A DNA stretch of 49,057 nucleotides from contig JADHWM010000005.1 of the NCBI GenBank assembly GCA_016783485.1, positions 1 through 49,057 on the forward strand. Direction: 5' to 3'. A program made the position numbers and the translations under genes. Positions 8,467-17,791 of this stretch are shown here, one piece after another. The stretch is from Candidatus Bathyarchaeota archaeon. Lineage in GTDB: Archaea > Thermoproteota > Bathyarchaeia > TCS64. The notes beneath the pieces are model-generated. The model saw only the letters and a program-made list of their open reading frames with translations. It searched no databases and was not told where the DNA came from. Numbering within the stretch: the first letter of the stretch is position 1; each line of letters starts with the position of its first letter.

Positions 8467-10110
8467 TTGTCATATTTGACTGGTCAGCCAGTCATAATTC
8501 TGAGGGAAGGCACCGAGCGGAGCAGGGACAGAGACGCCCGGAGGTCCAACATGATGGCGGCCCAGATCATCGCCGAGGTCCTAAAGACCACCCTGGGCCC
8601 CAGGGGGATGGACAAGATGCTCATCGACAGCCTCGGGGACATTACCATCACAAGCGACGGCGCCACGGTGCTCAACGAGATCGACGTGCAGCACCCCGCC
8701 GCGAAGATGCTCATCGAGGTCGCGAAGACCCAGGACGACGAGGTCGGTGACGGAACCACCACCGCTGTGATCTTCGCGGGGGAGCTCCTGAAAAAAGCGG
8801 GAGACCTCCTGGAGGATAACATCCATCCCTCAGTGATCATCTCAGGCTACAGGAAAGCGGCCTCGAAGGCCCTGGAGGCCCTTGAGAAACAGTCCATGAA
8901 GGTGGACACGGACGACCTGGAGACCATGATGAAGCTCTCCAACACATCGATGAGGAGCAAGATCGTCTCCTCCGAGAGGGACCATCTCTCCAAGATCGCG
9001 ATCGAGGCCGTGGCCCAGATCGTGGAGGAGAGGGACGGCGGGGTCATCGCCGACGTGGATAACATCCAGATCGTGAAGAAGGAGGGGAAGAGCCTCGGGG
9101 AGACCCAGCTCATCAGGGGGATCATCATCGACAAGGAGGCGGTCCACGACGCGATGCCCAAGAAGGTCGAGGGGGCCAGGATCGCGCTGATCGATGTCGC
9201 CCTGGAGGTGGAGAAGACCGAGTTCGACGCCGAGATCCGGATCAGGAGCCCCGACGGCATCAAGGCGTTCCTCGACAAGGAGGCCGAGATGCTCCAGAAG
9301 ATGGTGGGCCAGGTGGTGGACAGCGGCGCCAACGTCCTCTTCGCCCAGAAGGGGATCGACGACGTCGCCCAGCACTACCTCGCGAAGCAGGGGATACTGG
9401 CGGCGAGGAGGGTCAAGAAATCCGACATGGAGAAGCTCGCCAAGGCCACGGGGGCCAGGATGGTCTCCAACCTCAGCGACCTCAAGGAGGCCGACCTGGG
9501 CTCCAGCGGGACCGTCGAGGAGCGAAAGATCGGTGACGATAAGATGATCTTCGTCGAGGATTGCAGCGACCCCAAGGCCGTCGCGATCTTCATCAGGGCG
9601 GGGCTGGAGCGGATGCTCGACGAGGCCGAGAGGAGCCTCAACGACGCCCTATGCGTCATCGCGGACGTCACCGAGACCCCGAAGATGGTCGCCGGGGGGG
9701 GATCCATCGAGATCGAGCTCTCCAAGGCTGCCCGGGCTTACGCGACTCAGGAGGGGGGCAGGGAGCAGCTCGCCATCGAGGCCTTCGCTGATGCGTTGGA
9801 GATCATCCCCAGGACCCTCGCCGAGAACGCGGGCCTCGATACCCTGGACACCATGGTCGCGATCAGGTCAGCCCACGACAAGAAAGGTGGATCGGCGATG
9901 GGAGTCAACGTATTCGACAAGGGGGTCATCGACATGCTCAAGGCAGGAGTCGTCGAGCCCACCGTGGTGAAGAAGCAGGCCATCGAGTCCGCAGTCGAGG
10001 TTGCCTCGATGCTGCTAAGGATAGACGACGTCCTCGCGGCCTCCGCTCCCGCCATGGGAGGCGGGCCCCCCGGCGGGGGCGGTATGCCCGACATGGACGA
10101 GGAGATGTAG
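8467..10110 (+). CDS. Thermosome (group II chaperonin) subunit
   Basis: A group II chaperonin subunit of about 547 residues that forms the archaeal folding chamber. It has the ATP-site segments [12 protein letters not shown], the motif VGDGTTTAV in the equatorial domain, and GGGSIEIEL near the second equatorial part. It ends in a short Gly/Met/Asp-rich tail ([14 protein letters not shown]). The start is uncertain: ATG at 8446 adds seven residues, while TTG 8467 has GGAGG seven bases upstream and gives an N-terminus ([14 protein letters not shown]) that lines up with the next subunit. It is followed after 3 bp by a second subunit gene, so the two probably co-assemble. Confidence 0.95.
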   Translation: MSYLTGQPVIILREGTERSRDRDARRSNMMAAQIIAEVLKTTLGPRGMDKMLIDSLGDITITSDGATVLNEIDVQHPAAKMLIEVAKTQDDEVGDGTTTAVIFAGELLKKAGDLLEDNIHPSVIISGYRKAASKALEALEKQSMKVDTDDLETMMKLSNTSMRSKIVSSERDHLSKIAIEAVAQIVEERDGGVIADVDNIQIVKKEGKSLGETQLIRGIIIDKEAVHDAMPKKVEGARIALIDVALEVEKTEFDAEIRIRSPDGIKAFLDKEAEMLQKMVGQVVDSGANVLFAQKGIDDVAQHYLAKQGILAARRVKKSDMEKLAKATGARMVSNLSDLKEADLGSSGTVEERKIGDDKMIFVEDCSDPKAVAIFIRAGLERMLDEAERSLNDALCVIADVTETPKMVAGGGSIEIELSKAARAYATQEGGREQLAIEAFADALEIIPRTLAENAGLDTLDTMVAIRSAHDKKGGSAMGVNVFDKGVIDMLKAGVVEPTVVKKQAIESAVEVASMLLRIDDVLAASAPAMGGGPPGGGGMPDMDEEM

Positions 10111-10113
10111 GCG

Positions 10114-11778
10114 ATGAGCGCAGGAGGACAGCCGATCATCATCCTGAGGGAGGGCACCGAGAGGGAGAAGGGCAGGGACGCGAGGCGGAACAACATCATG
10201 GCCGCCATGGTCGTCGCCAACGCCGTGAAGACCAGCCTAGGCCCCCGGGGGATGGACAAGATGCTTGTGGACAGCTTCGGGGACGTCACCATCACCAACG
10301 ACGGTGCCACGATGCTCCAGGAGATGGACGTCCAGCACCCCGCCGCGAAGATGATGGTGGAGATCTCCAAGACCCAGGACGACGAGGTCGGAGACGGCAC
10401 CACGAGCGTAGTGATACTCGCAGGGGAGCTCCTCGGTAAGGCCGTGGAGCTCATGGACAAGAAGGTCCACCCCACGGTGATCATCGACGGCTACAGAGAC
10501 GCCCAGGAACGGGCCATGGAGATCCTGGAGGAGATAGCTATAAGCGTCGACCCGAGGGACAAGGAGATGCTCGCGAAGGTCGCGACCACATCCATGGCGA
10601 GCAAGCTCATCTCGGGGAGCAGGGACTACATCGCGGGCCTCGCCATCGAGGCGGTGCTCCAGATCGCCGAGGAGTCCGACGGGGGCCACGAGGTGGACCT
10701 CGATATGATAAAACTCGAGAAGAAGCCCGGGGGCGCCGTCACGGACACCACCCTCATCAGGGGGCTCGCGGTTGACAAGGAGGTGGTCCACGAGGGGATG
10801 CCCAAGCGGGTCAAGGGAGCCACCATCGGGCTCCTCAACGCGGCCATGGAGATCGAGAAGACGGAGTTCGACGCCAAGATCCACATCGAGACCCCGGAGG
10901 AGATGCAGGCCTACCTGGACCGGGAGGAGCAGATGCTCCGGGAGATGGTCCAGAAGGTGAAGGACGCCGGGGTCACGGTGCTCCTCAGCCAGAAGGGGAT
11001 CGACGACATGATCCAGCACTTCCTGGCCCGGGAGGGGATCCTCGCCGCACGGCAGATCAGCAAGAGCGACGTCGAGGCCCTCGCCAAGGCGACGGGGGCC
11101 AAAGTGGTGAACAGCATCGACGAGCTCACCGCAGAGGACACCGGCTACGCCGAGAACGTGGAGGAGCGGAAGATCGGGGACGACAAAATGCTCTTCGTGG
11201 AGGGCTGCAGGAACCCCAAGGCGGTCAGCATCCTCATCAGGGGAGGCACCGAGAGGGTGGTGGACGAGGCCGAGAGGAGCCTCCACGACGCCCTCTGCGT
11301 CATCAGGGACGTCGTCGAGGACCCCAGGGTCGTCGCAGGCGGGGGCGCCCCGGAGATCGAGGTGGCCAGGAGGCTAAGGGAGTACGCCGAGACGGTGACG
11401 GGCCGGGAGAGGCTCGCGGTCAACAAGTACGCCGACGCCATCGAGGTGATCCCCATCACCCTGGCGGAGAACTCGGGGATGGACCCCATCGACGCCCTCA
11501 GCGAGATGCAGTCCAGGCACACCAAGGGGGAGCTCTGGGCCGGGGTCAACGGCCTCGAAGGGAAGGTCTCCGACATGGCCGAACTCGACGTCTACGAGCC
11601 CCTGGCCGTGAAGGTCCAGGCCCTGAAATCAGCCACAGAGTCATCCACGATGCTGCTCAAGATCGACGACATCATCGCCGCGGCGAAGATGAGCATGCCC
11701 CCGGGCGGGGACATGGGCGGCATGGGTGGAATGGGCGGGATGCCCCCCGGCATGGGCGGCATGCCCCCCATGATGTGA
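10114..11778 (+). CDS. Thermosome (group II chaperonin) subunit, second paralogue
   Basis: A 554-residue paralogue of the upstream subunit with the same landmarks: [21 protein letters not shown], and [10 protein letters not shown]. The C-terminus is a GGM-repeat tail ([15 protein letters not shown]), the mobile tail typical of group II chaperonins, unlike the acidic tail of the first subunit. The ATG follows the upstream stop by 3 bp, so translation is likely coupled. Two subunit types point to a hetero-oligomeric ring. Both genes are strongly biased to AGG, GGG, CTC and ATC codons, as expected for highly expressed genes in this genome. Confidence 0.96.
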   Translation: MSAGGQPIIILREGTEREKGRDARRNNIMAAMVVANAVKTSLGPRGMDKMLVDSFGDVTITNDGATMLQEMDVQHPAAKMMVEISKTQDDEVGDGTTSVVILAGELLGKAVELMDKKVHPTVIIDGYRDAQERAMEILEEIAISVDPRDKEMLAKVATTSMASKLISGSRDYIAGLAIEAVLQIAEESDGGHEVDLDMIKLEKKPGGAVTDTTLIRGLAVDKEVVHEGMPKRVKGATIGLLNAAMEIEKTEFDAKIHIETPEEMQAYLDREEQMLREMVQKVKDAGVTVLLSQKGIDDMIQHFLAREGILAARQISKSDVEALAKATGAKVVNSIDELTAEDTGYAENVEERKIGDDKMLFVEGCRNPKAVSILIRGGTERVVDEAERSLHDALCVIRDVVEDPRVVAGGGAPEIEVARRLREYAETVTGRERLAVNKYADAIEVIPITLAENSGMDPIDALSEMQSRHTKGELWAGVNGLEGKVSDMAELDVYEPLAVKVQALKSATESSTMLLKIDDIIAAAKMSMPPGGDMGGMGGMGGMPPGMGGMPPMM

Positions 11779-11814
11779 CATTGAAAACGTTTCCCGGCGC
11801 CTGACCGCAGACCC

Positions 11815-11825
11815 TTTTTTCTTTT
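11815..11825 (+). terminator. T-rich terminator after the thermosome pair
   Basis: A run of TTTTTTCTTTT starts 36 bp after the stop of the second thermosome subunit. Archaeal RNA polymerase stops at such T tracts without needing a hairpin. Confidence 0.5.
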
Positions 11826-11928
11826 GTAGGATTCGAGTTCACATTATGAGGTTCAATCTACTCCGCTCTGGGATCAACACTCGAATTGGCGAACGCGCCC
11901 GATGCAGGAACTACCACGGTTAACTGGA

Positions 11929-12252
11929 TTAATCGAGGCGTTCCATGAGGAAGGAGACGGGGCGGATCCCGTCGGTGCAGCATGTGATCGCGACGCCTTT
12001 CTCCACCCAAGGGTGGAAGTCGCCGCCGAAGGCCAGCACCGCGACGTCCTTGTAGACGTCTCGCCAGGCCCAGCTGCAGAAGCCCTCAGGCATCACGCCG
12101 TTGCTCTCCACGATGAACTCGGAATCGTCCTGGTAGGCGGTGCAGACGGTGTACTTTTCATCGGTTCCCGGTCGGTTGGGAACATCCCCATCGAAGATTA
12201 CGGACGGGTCTACCCGTTTCAATACCTTGATCTTGACTCTTGATCTAGCCAT
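11929..12252 (-). CDS. TIGR04076-family protein
   Basis: A protein of about 107 residues with the family hallmarks PEGFCSWAWRDVYKDVAVLA, a Gly-Gly-Asp turn, and ITCCTDGIRPVSF at the end. The conserved Cys and Trp residues suggest metal or cofactor binding, but no function is established that I know of. ATG 12252 (MARSRVKIKV) is preferred over ATG 12261 because it starts just before the first conserved strand. It stands alone on its strand between the thermosome terminator and the MoaD pair. Confidence 0.75.
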   Translation of the reverse strand: MARSRVKIKVLKRVDPSVIFDGDVPNRPGTDEKYTVCTAYQDDSEFIVESNGVMPEGFCSWAWRDVYKDVAVLAFGGDFHPWVEKGVAITCCTDGIRPVSFLMERLD

Positions 12253-12355
12253 TACAATCAACTGAATGGTTATTCTCGGTGCGAGATAATAGGCTTTTCA
12301 AACACCGATACTGACGGCTCGAGATCTGGTTACCGTCCGGATCCCTTCTGCGCAT

Positions 12356-12598
12356 TCACCCTCCCGCGATGGGAGGAAAGAGTGCGACCCTGTCTCCGTC
12401 TGATATGGCGTGGCTTGGGCCCTTCGATAGTCCGTTCACGAAGGTCCTCTTCACCTCGTCGGGGGGCACTTTGAGCAGTCCGTAGAGCTCCGCCAGGGTG
12501 GTCCCGTCGGGGAGCTCCAGCTCCATCGCCTCTCCCAACTCGTACTCGGGAGCGTATTTCCTCAGCCCTGCGTAGAGCCTGCAATCGACCTTGATCAT
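12356..12598 (-). CDS. moaD: MoaD-like ubiquitin-fold sulfur carrier
   Basis: An 80-residue beta-grasp protein ending in PPIAGG, the C-terminal di-glycine that MoaD/SAMP proteins carry for adenylation and thiocarboxylate formation. It would donate sulfur to make the dithiolene of molybdopterin or tungstopterin, needed by the AOR encoded upstream. Its ATG overlaps the stop of the preceding gene (ATGA, 12595-12598), so translation is coupled. A longer reading frame reaches back to 12895, but it reads a shifted version of the upstream gene and is not real. Confidence 0.85.
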   Translation of the reverse strand: MIKVDCRLYAGLRKYAPEYELGEAMELELPDGTTLAELYGLLKVPPDEVKRTFVNGLSKGPSHAISDGDRVALFPPIAGG

Positions 12599-12882
12599 CC
12601 CTCGTCCCCGCCTCTCTTGGGGAAGTACTGCCTGTACAGGAGCTGCATGTCGTCGGGGAAGACGCCCAGGCGGTCGCCGTCTTTGACGGGGCGGTCCAGG
12701 GCCGAGACTTCGCCGTTCAGGAAGATGTTGCGCCCCAGCTCCTCCATGGGGATCCCGATGCGCCCGATGATGTCCGAGATGGTCTCCCCTCCCCTCGCCT
12801 CCATGGGCAGGACAGCCTCTCTCCTCGGGTTGGTGTCCCCCGTGAACCGCCTGAGCTTCCCGTAGAGGTGGACATCGATCAT
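12595..12882 (-). CDS. Second MoaD-like beta-grasp protein with residues after the di-glycine
   Basis: A 95-residue protein with a MoaD-type pattern (VHLYGKLRRFTGD at the start, FLNGEV in the middle, DGDRLGVFP near the end). The C-terminus is KRGGDEG, so the Gly-Gly is followed by three more residues instead of ending the chain. Either a protease must trim it, or it is not a sulfur carrier and plays a structural role. GGTGAG stands before the ATG at 12882. It lies between the AOR gene (55 bp upstream) and the canonical MoaD, which ties it to the tungsten cofactor pathway. MoaD-like identity is good; the role is inferred. Confidence 0.75.
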   Translation of the reverse strand: MIDVHLYGKLRRFTGDTNPRREAVLPMEARGGETISDIIGRIGIPMEELGRNIFLNGEVSALDRPVKDGDRLGVFPDDMQLLYRQYFPKRGGDEG

Positions 12883-12937
12883 CGCATCTCACCATATATA
12901 GATAGAAAAAAGGGGAATGTATGTTTCTCGGTCTCGA

Positions 12938-14710
12938 TCACTGGGGGTGGACCCTGTCCAGGTCCTCGTCGGGTACGTCGAAGACGTTGTTGTGGGGGGG
13001 AAGCTTCTCGTAGCTCATGAACTCGGGGAGCCTGTCGTGGGCCTTGGTGAACCCCGCCTTGGCGTTGAAGTCCAGCTCCAGCTTGAGGACCTCGCTCCCT
13101 ATCCTCCCGATGTCGTCGGTGGTCCATTTGGTCCCCAGGATGGCGTTGCAGCTCTCCACGGTGCCCTCCATTCCTTCGTCGTTGTCGAGGATGCCGAAGG
13201 TGATGAAGAGGCAGTAGCCCGTTGCGTCGATGAATCCCGTGGTCTCCTGGAAGCTCCTCGCGAGCTCAGCCTTATCTGCGTCCAGCGCCTCGACGTCCCC
13301 TCCGACCCCGAGGATCTCGGGGGAGATAGTGTACCCCGCGGTGTGGTCCGCCCCCATGGGGGAGGTGGCGTAGGTCACGCCGATGCCCTTCACGGCCCTG
13401 GGAGAGTATGCGGGCATGTTCTGGCCCTTGACCCCCGGGACTCGGACGACGCCGTAGACGCTCCCCGTGGTCGCGGCCCCGTTCCCCAGGACCCTCCCCA
13501 GGGGGGTGCCGCTCCCTATCTCCTTCATCAGCTCGAGGGCCTTCTCGGCGTCCCCGAACTCGGCGAGGCCGGCCTCCATCGCTACCGCGATGGTGCCACC
13601 CGCCTCGATGGTGTCCAGGCCATAGTCGTTGCACAGCCAGATGAGTTCCGCGATGGCGTCCAGGTCGTCGATTCCACAGTTGGCCCCGAAGGCCCAGTCG
13701 GACTCGTACTCGATGCAGGACACGTGCTCGGAGCCGTCGGGCCTCGCCCAGACGTTGGAGCACTTTATGATGCAGCCAGGATGGCAGGCGTGCCCGGTCG
13801 TGCCGGCGCCTCCCCTCTCCTCGATGGTCTCCCTGATGGTCTCCCCCGATGTCGCGGCGGCTCCCTCGAAGCGCCCGTCGCTGAAATTCCGAGTTGGCAG
13901 TCCCCCGGCCTCGTTCATCACGTCGATGAGGATGGCGGTCCCGTATTTGTTCAGGCCTCCCTCCGGCTTGGTGACGTCGTGGGACATCAGTGCGTCGATG
14001 AGCTTCCGGGTTCCCTTGTTGAAGAGGTCCCTGTCAGGGATCTCCACGGCGGGGGCTCCCTCGTCGTCCACCACTATGAACTTGAGCCCCTTGCTCCCCA
14101 GGACTGCGCCCAGGCCCCCTCTCCCGGCGTACCTGCTGGGGCGGTTGTCGATGTCGTTGAAGCAGACCCCGGCGCCGGCCATGAGCATCTCCCCTGCGAC
14201 GCCTATGGCCTCCAGGCCCACGTCTTCCCCGTACTTGGCCAGGATGGATGGATAGACCTCGTGGAGGCCCTTCCCCGCCCACTCGTCGGCGCTGTGGAGC
14301 TCGGCCCCGTCCTTGTCCAGTTTCAGGAGCCAGAACTTTCCCTTCTCCTTGGGCTGGCCCTCGATCACGAGGGCGTGGATCCCGAGCCTCGCCATCTTCT
14401 GGCTGAACTGCGTGCCGGCGTTGGCCTCTTTGATGCCCCCGGTGAGGGGAGACTTTCCCCCGACGGAGAGGCGCCCCGAGCTGGGGGCGGATGTGCCTGT
14501 GACGATTCCTGGGGCGAACACTATCTTGTTGTTGGGCCCCAGGGGGTGGCATAGGGGGTCCACCTCGTCGTAGACGATGCTGCTGGTGAGCCAGCGGCCC
14601 CCCATCTCCCTGTATTTCTCTGGTACTTTCTGTTCTGTTATCTTCAGATCCGTCATGTCGAGACGGATGATCTTCTTCTTGGATGACACTTTTAGTGCCT
14701 CATTATCCAT
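12938..14710 (-). CDS. Tungsten aldehyde:ferredoxin oxidoreductase (AOR family)
   Basis: A 590-residue AOR-family enzyme. Members oxidise aldehydes to carboxylic acids with ferredoxin, using tungsten-bispterin and one [4Fe-4S] cluster. Seen here: the N-terminal domain with GRWLTSSIVYDEVDPLCHP and GPNNKIVFAPGIVTGT, the glycine-rich SRYAGRGGLGAVLGSKGLK, the cluster region HACHPGCIIKCSN with closely spaced Cys, and a later Cys in DATGYCLF. The two MoaD-like genes follow on the same strand. A TTTATA element at about 14724-14731 could drive the operon. The aldehyde substrate is unknown. Confidence 0.92.
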   Translation of the reverse strand: MDNEALKVSSKKKIIRLDMTDLKITEQKVPEKYREMGGRWLTSSIVYDEVDPLCHPLGPNNKIVFAPGIVTGTSAPSSGRLSVGGKSPLTGGIKEANAGTQFSQKMARLGIHALVIEGQPKEKGKFWLLKLDKDGAELHSADEWAGKGLHEVYPSILAKYGEDVGLEAIGVAGEMLMAGAGVCFNDIDNRPSRYAGRGGLGAVLGSKGLKFIVVDDEGAPAVEIPDRDLFNKGTRKLIDALMSHDVTKPEGGLNKYGTAILIDVMNEAGGLPTRNFSDGRFEGAAATSGETIRETIEERGGAGTTGHACHPGCIIKCSNVWARPDGSEHVSCIEYESDWAFGANCGIDDLDAIAELIWLCNDYGLDTIEAGGTIAVAMEAGLAEFGDAEKALELMKEIGSGTPLGRVLGNGAATTGSVYGVVRVPGVKGQNMPAYSPRAVKGIGVTYATSPMGADHTAGYTISPEILGVGGDVEALDADKAELARSFQETTGFIDATGYCLFITFGILDNDEGMEGTVESCNAILGTKWTTDDIGRIGSEVLKLELDFNAKAGFTKAHDRLPEFMSYEKLPPHNNVFDVPDEDLDRVHPQ

Positions 14711-14755
14711 AAGGTTCAGACGGGTATAAAGACTTCAAGGTCGCCGCGAGATAAG

Positions 14756-14845
14756 TCACTCGTCGGGAGCGTCCCTGATGGCCTTTCTGGCGTGGTAGGC
14801 GATGGAGGCGAGGAAGTGGCGGAGCATGCCTCGTTTCTGATCCAT
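14756..14845 (-). pseudogene. N-terminal remnant of a DinB-like protein
   Basis: A 29-codon frame reads MLRHFLASIAYHARKAIRDA and then PDE and stop. It matches the N-terminal helix of DinB-superfamily proteins as I recall the pattern ('LrH..a.lAyra.kalrdaPdeF'). The rest of the four-helix bundle is missing, so this is probably a truncated fossil. It could alternatively be a tiny gene of its own. Confidence 0.35.
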
Positions 14846-15011
14846 AGTGTAATCAATCACCTGGGTTCAGACGGGGCTTTCCTGGGGCTCCCGCCCTTCG
14901 TGGCAGCAGTCACCATCCAACTGTAATGGTGATGTTCCCAGTCGAAGTCCAGATAAACGAGCGCGTGAAACGTCTCAAGCCATAAGTACAGCATCACGAC
15001 AGGTTTCATCC

Positions 15012-16223
15012 ATGAGCATCCGGACAAAGTTCTTCAATAGAATCGACGCCCTGACGCCCGAACTCATCGAGCTGACCCAAGAGCTAGTGAAAACACCCAG
15101 CGAGAACCCCCCGGGGGACGAGAGGGGGGTCTCCGGGGTGGTCTCTGAGCGCCTCGAGGCCCTCGGCTTCAAAGTTGAGCTCGTGGAGTCTGAGCCCCGG
15201 AGGGTGAACACCCTCGGCAGGCTGGAGGGATCAGGGAGAGGCAGGAAATTCCTGTTCAACGGCCACTACGACACGGTTCCCGTGGGGGACCTCGACTTCT
15301 GGTCGGTGGACCCCTTCGGGGGCCTCGTTAAGGAGGGCAGGATCTACGGGAGGGGCTCCGGGGACATGAAGGGCGCCATCGCATCGGCCATCATCGCAGC
15401 AAAGGCCCTGGACGAGGCGGGGATAAGACTCAAAGGAGATTTCATGATCCACGGGGTCGCCGACGAGGAGACCTTCGGGAGGTACGGCACGCGATTCCTC
15501 GCGGAGAAGGGCTACGTGAGCCCCAGGAATGTGGACATGGCGGTGGTGGGGGAGGGATCCATGAAGGACGGGAGGATCCACGCCCGGACCGCCGTGCGGG
15601 GCCGTGTCCTGGTGAATCTGAAGGTCAGGGGGAAATCGGCTCACAGCAGCAGGCCCCAGGACGGTGTCAACGCGGTGCTCAAGATGAGCAAGGTGCTCCT
15701 CGCCATCGACGCCCACGGATTCGATTTCCCGCCCCACAGCCTCCTCCCCGCCCCCACCATCGCCCCGGGGACCGTGATCAAGGGGGGGACCAAGGGGAAC
15801 GTGATTCCCGAGCTCTGCGAGGCCATCTCCGACGTCAGGATCGTCCCCGGGATGACGGTGGAGGGGGTGCTCGGGGAGATCCAGGGTATCGTTGACGGGC
15901 TCAAGGAGGAGGACCCGGAGCTGGACGTCGAGGTCTCCTCCCCCCTGAACAAGCCCCCCAGCGAGATACCCGCCTCCCACGAGCTGTTCCAGGTCGCCGA
16001 CGAGGCTGTGAGGGCCACCGTGGGCTACGAGCTGAAGCCCGTGGGGACCTCGGGATCCAACGACACCTCCTGGCTCACCACGGTCGCCGGCATCCCCGCC
16101 ATGGCTTTCGGACCGGGCGGAGGGAACGCCCACGGGGCCGACGAGTGGACATCCATTGAGATGCTCGTGGATTTCGCCAAGATCTATGGGCTCATGGCCA
16201 TGGATATCTGCGGCGTGGAATAG
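15012..16223 (+). CDS. M20-family metallopeptidase (ArgE/DapE-like deacylase)
   Basis: A 403-residue M20 peptidase. Metal-site motifs are present in order: NGHYDTVPVGD, the catalytic/bridging GRGSGDMKGA, DEETFGRYGT with the catalytic Glu pair, and the distal His in GNAHGADEW. A dimerisation domain is inserted near residues 195-310 (SAHSSRPQDGVNAV). Family members cleave N-acyl groups from amino acids (acetylornithine, succinyl-diaminopimelate) or act as di-/carboxypeptidases. No biosynthetic partner is adjacent, so the substrate is open. The start at 15012 follows a gap with no clear Shine-Dalgarno motif. Confidence 0.9.
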   Translation: MSIRTKFFNRIDALTPELIELTQELVKTPSENPPGDERGVSGVVSERLEALGFKVELVESEPRRVNTLGRLEGSGRGRKFLFNGHYDTVPVGDLDFWSVDPFGGLVKEGRIYGRGSGDMKGAIASAIIAAKALDEAGIRLKGDFMIHGVADEETFGRYGTRFLAEKGYVSPRNVDMAVVGEGSMKDGRIHARTAVRGRVLVNLKVRGKSAHSSRPQDGVNAVLKMSKVLLAIDAHGFDFPPHSLLPAPTIAPGTVIKGGTKGNVIPELCEAISDVRIVPGMTVEGVLGEIQGIVDGLKEEDPELDVEVSSPLNKPPSEIPASHELFQVADEAVRATVGYELKPVGTSGSNDTSWLTTVAGIPAMAFGPGGGNAHGADEWTSIEMLVDFAKIYGLMAMDICGVE

Positions 16224-16245
16224 GAGAACTCACGCGCCGACGATG

Positions 16246-17151
16246 CTATGCGGAATCGGCTTCGCCACTGGCCTCGAGCGCGTTGAGTCTCTTCACTTCT
16301 TCCAGGGCCTTCACGGCGACCTCGATCATGTCGGGATCCGGCTCCTGGGTGGTGAGGCGCTGCATCGCGAGGCCCGGGATTATGACCAGCTTCATGATGG
16401 GGGAGTCACTGTACTTGGCGCTGAGCTTCAGTATCTCGTAGGAGATGGCCCCCAGGACGGGGATGAGGATGACCCTGTAGGCGACCCTCATCGCGAAGGT
16501 GGACCGGGGGAGGATGGAGAACAGTATGATGCTGATGATCACCACGATGAACAGGAAGCTGGTCCCGCAACGAGGGTTCAACCTCGAGAACCCGGCGACG
16601 GTCTCGGTGTCCATGCTGGCCCCCGCCTCGTGGGCGTTGATGGCCTTGTGCTCCGCCCCGTGGTACTGGAGAACCCTCCTGAACTCCCCCCACCGGGAGA
16701 CCAGGTAGAGGTAGAGGACGAAGAGGGTGAGGCGCACCGCGGACTCGGCGACGTTGAGGAGGAACCCGGTGAGCCCGAGGTAGGTGGCGAGGAGGAAGGG
16801 GACCACCATGAAGAAGCCGCTCATCACCGTGACGCCGACGATGACCAGGAGGTACTCCTTCCATGTGAACTCCTCGTCCTCCCCCTCCATGGCGATGTTC
16901 GCGGAGTGGAATATCCCCTTGACGCCATAGTACATGGTCTCGAAGAGGAGGATTATCCCCCGTATGAAGGGGAGCCCCAGCACCCGGTTCCGCCTCACCA
17001 GGGAGCTTATCTCCTGGCAGTGGGTGGAGATTCCGTCGTCGGGCTGCCTGACGCAGAGCACCATGTGGGAGCCGGAGCGCATCATCACCCCCTCGATGAG
17101 GGCCTGGCCTCCGAAAGCGAGGGACTGCTCCTCCTTCTTGGAGTCCGCCAT
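16246..17151 (-). CDS. DUF1385 family membrane protein
   Basis: A 301-residue membrane protein of the DUF1385 (YqhQ-type) family. Conserved segments are FGGQALIEGVMMRSG near the N-terminus, VLQYHGAEHKAINAHEAG in the middle, and LNPRCGTSFLFIV before the last membrane helices. About four membrane segments are visible. The His/Cys-containing loop may bind a metal. Function is not established to my knowledge. It converges with the M20 peptidase (22 bp between stops). Confidence 0.85.
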   Translation of the reverse strand: MADSKKEEQSLAFGGQALIEGVMMRSGSHMVLCVRQPDDGISTHCQEISSLVRRNRVLGLPFIRGIILLFETMYYGVKGIFHSANIAMEGEDEEFTWKEYLLVIVGVTVMSGFFMVVPFLLATYLGLTGFLLNVAESAVRLTLFVLYLYLVSRWGEFRRVLQYHGAEHKAINAHEAGASMDTETVAGFSRLNPRCGTSFLFIVVIISIILFSILPRSTFAMRVAYRVILIPVLGAISYEILKLSAKYSDSPIMKLVIIPGLAMQRLTTQEPDPDMIEVAVKALEEVKRLNALEASGEADSA

Positions 17152-17270
17152 AGGTGGTTCATGAACCCCCGGGGGTAAATAAAAGGTATCTCGGAGGATT
17201 GACCAGTTTCAGTGGATAGACGTTCGACTCCCTGACTCGGAGTGATGCTCTGTTCCAGGGTTCGCGCGTT

Positions 17271-17633
17271 CTAGGGTACCACGGATTTTTCTCTGCCGGG
17301 TGCCACGAAGAAGCAGATGATCAATCTGTCTTCCCCGGTATTCTCGACTCCATGTATCTGCCCCGGGGGGATGTATATCGCCGTGTCAGGGTCTATGGGG
17401 AGGGAGTCCTTTTCATCTCCGAGGTGGACGATTCCTTCCCCCCTCACAACGTAGTAGACTTCTTCCGACTCTGGGTGTATGTGAAGCTTTAGGCCTTCAC
17501 CGGGGGCGAAGTATCCCATCGTGAAGGTCAGGTGTTGGGTTCCTGCGGTCTCCGGGTTGAACATCCGTTTCAGCGTCCCTCCTAGAGCCTTCGTTGTTTC
17601 GACTTCTCCTAGTTTGAGAACCTTGACGCTCAT
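17271..17633 (-). CDS. Cupin-domain protein
   Basis: A small single-domain cupin of about 120 residues. The two cupin motifs are visible: LKLHIHPESEEVYYVVRGEG (motif 1, His/His/Glu metal ligands) and IPPGQIHGVENTGED (motif 2, His). The C-terminus is basic. ATG 17633 (MSVKVLK) is taken; an in-frame GTG at 17642 would add three residues. Cupins of this size are metal-binding isomerases, dioxygenases or sensors, and the exact role is not readable. No functional partner is adjacent. Confidence 0.8.
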   Translation of the reverse strand: MSVKVLKLGEVETTKALGGTLKRMFNPETAGTQHLTFTMGYFAPGEGLKLHIHPESEEVYYVVRGEGIVHLGDEKDSLPIDPDTAIYIPPGQIHGVENTGEDRLIICFFVAPGREKSVVP

Positions 17634-17791
17634 CTTTTCCACACAACATATTTCTTCATTGGGGGTAATACTGTTTTGGCGCGTTCATGCCGTGAAGGTC
17701 ATCCCCTCCTCGAGGAGGTTCGTATATCGCGCCAACGGGGCGATGGAAATCTTTAATTGAGCAAAACCCAGTTTGAGAGAGTCTGATCTCC

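Noticed and set aside
11701-11775. Short GGCATGGGC tandem repeat as mobile or structural DNA repeat
   Set aside because: It simply encodes the Gly-Gly-Met tail of the thermosome subunit.
12917-14554. 545-codon plus-strand frame opposite AOR
   Set aside because: Shadow frame caused by codon bias of the AOR gene; no family motif.
14857-15009. 50-codon minus-strand frame (MKPVVMLYLWLETFHALVYL...)
   Set aside because: It lies in the promoter area of the M20 gene, has no ribosome site and no family I recognise. It may be a remnant, but I cannot support it.
17205-17250. GTTCGACTCC motif like a tRNA T-loop
   Set aside because: No stem or other tRNA arm can be built around it; probably chance.
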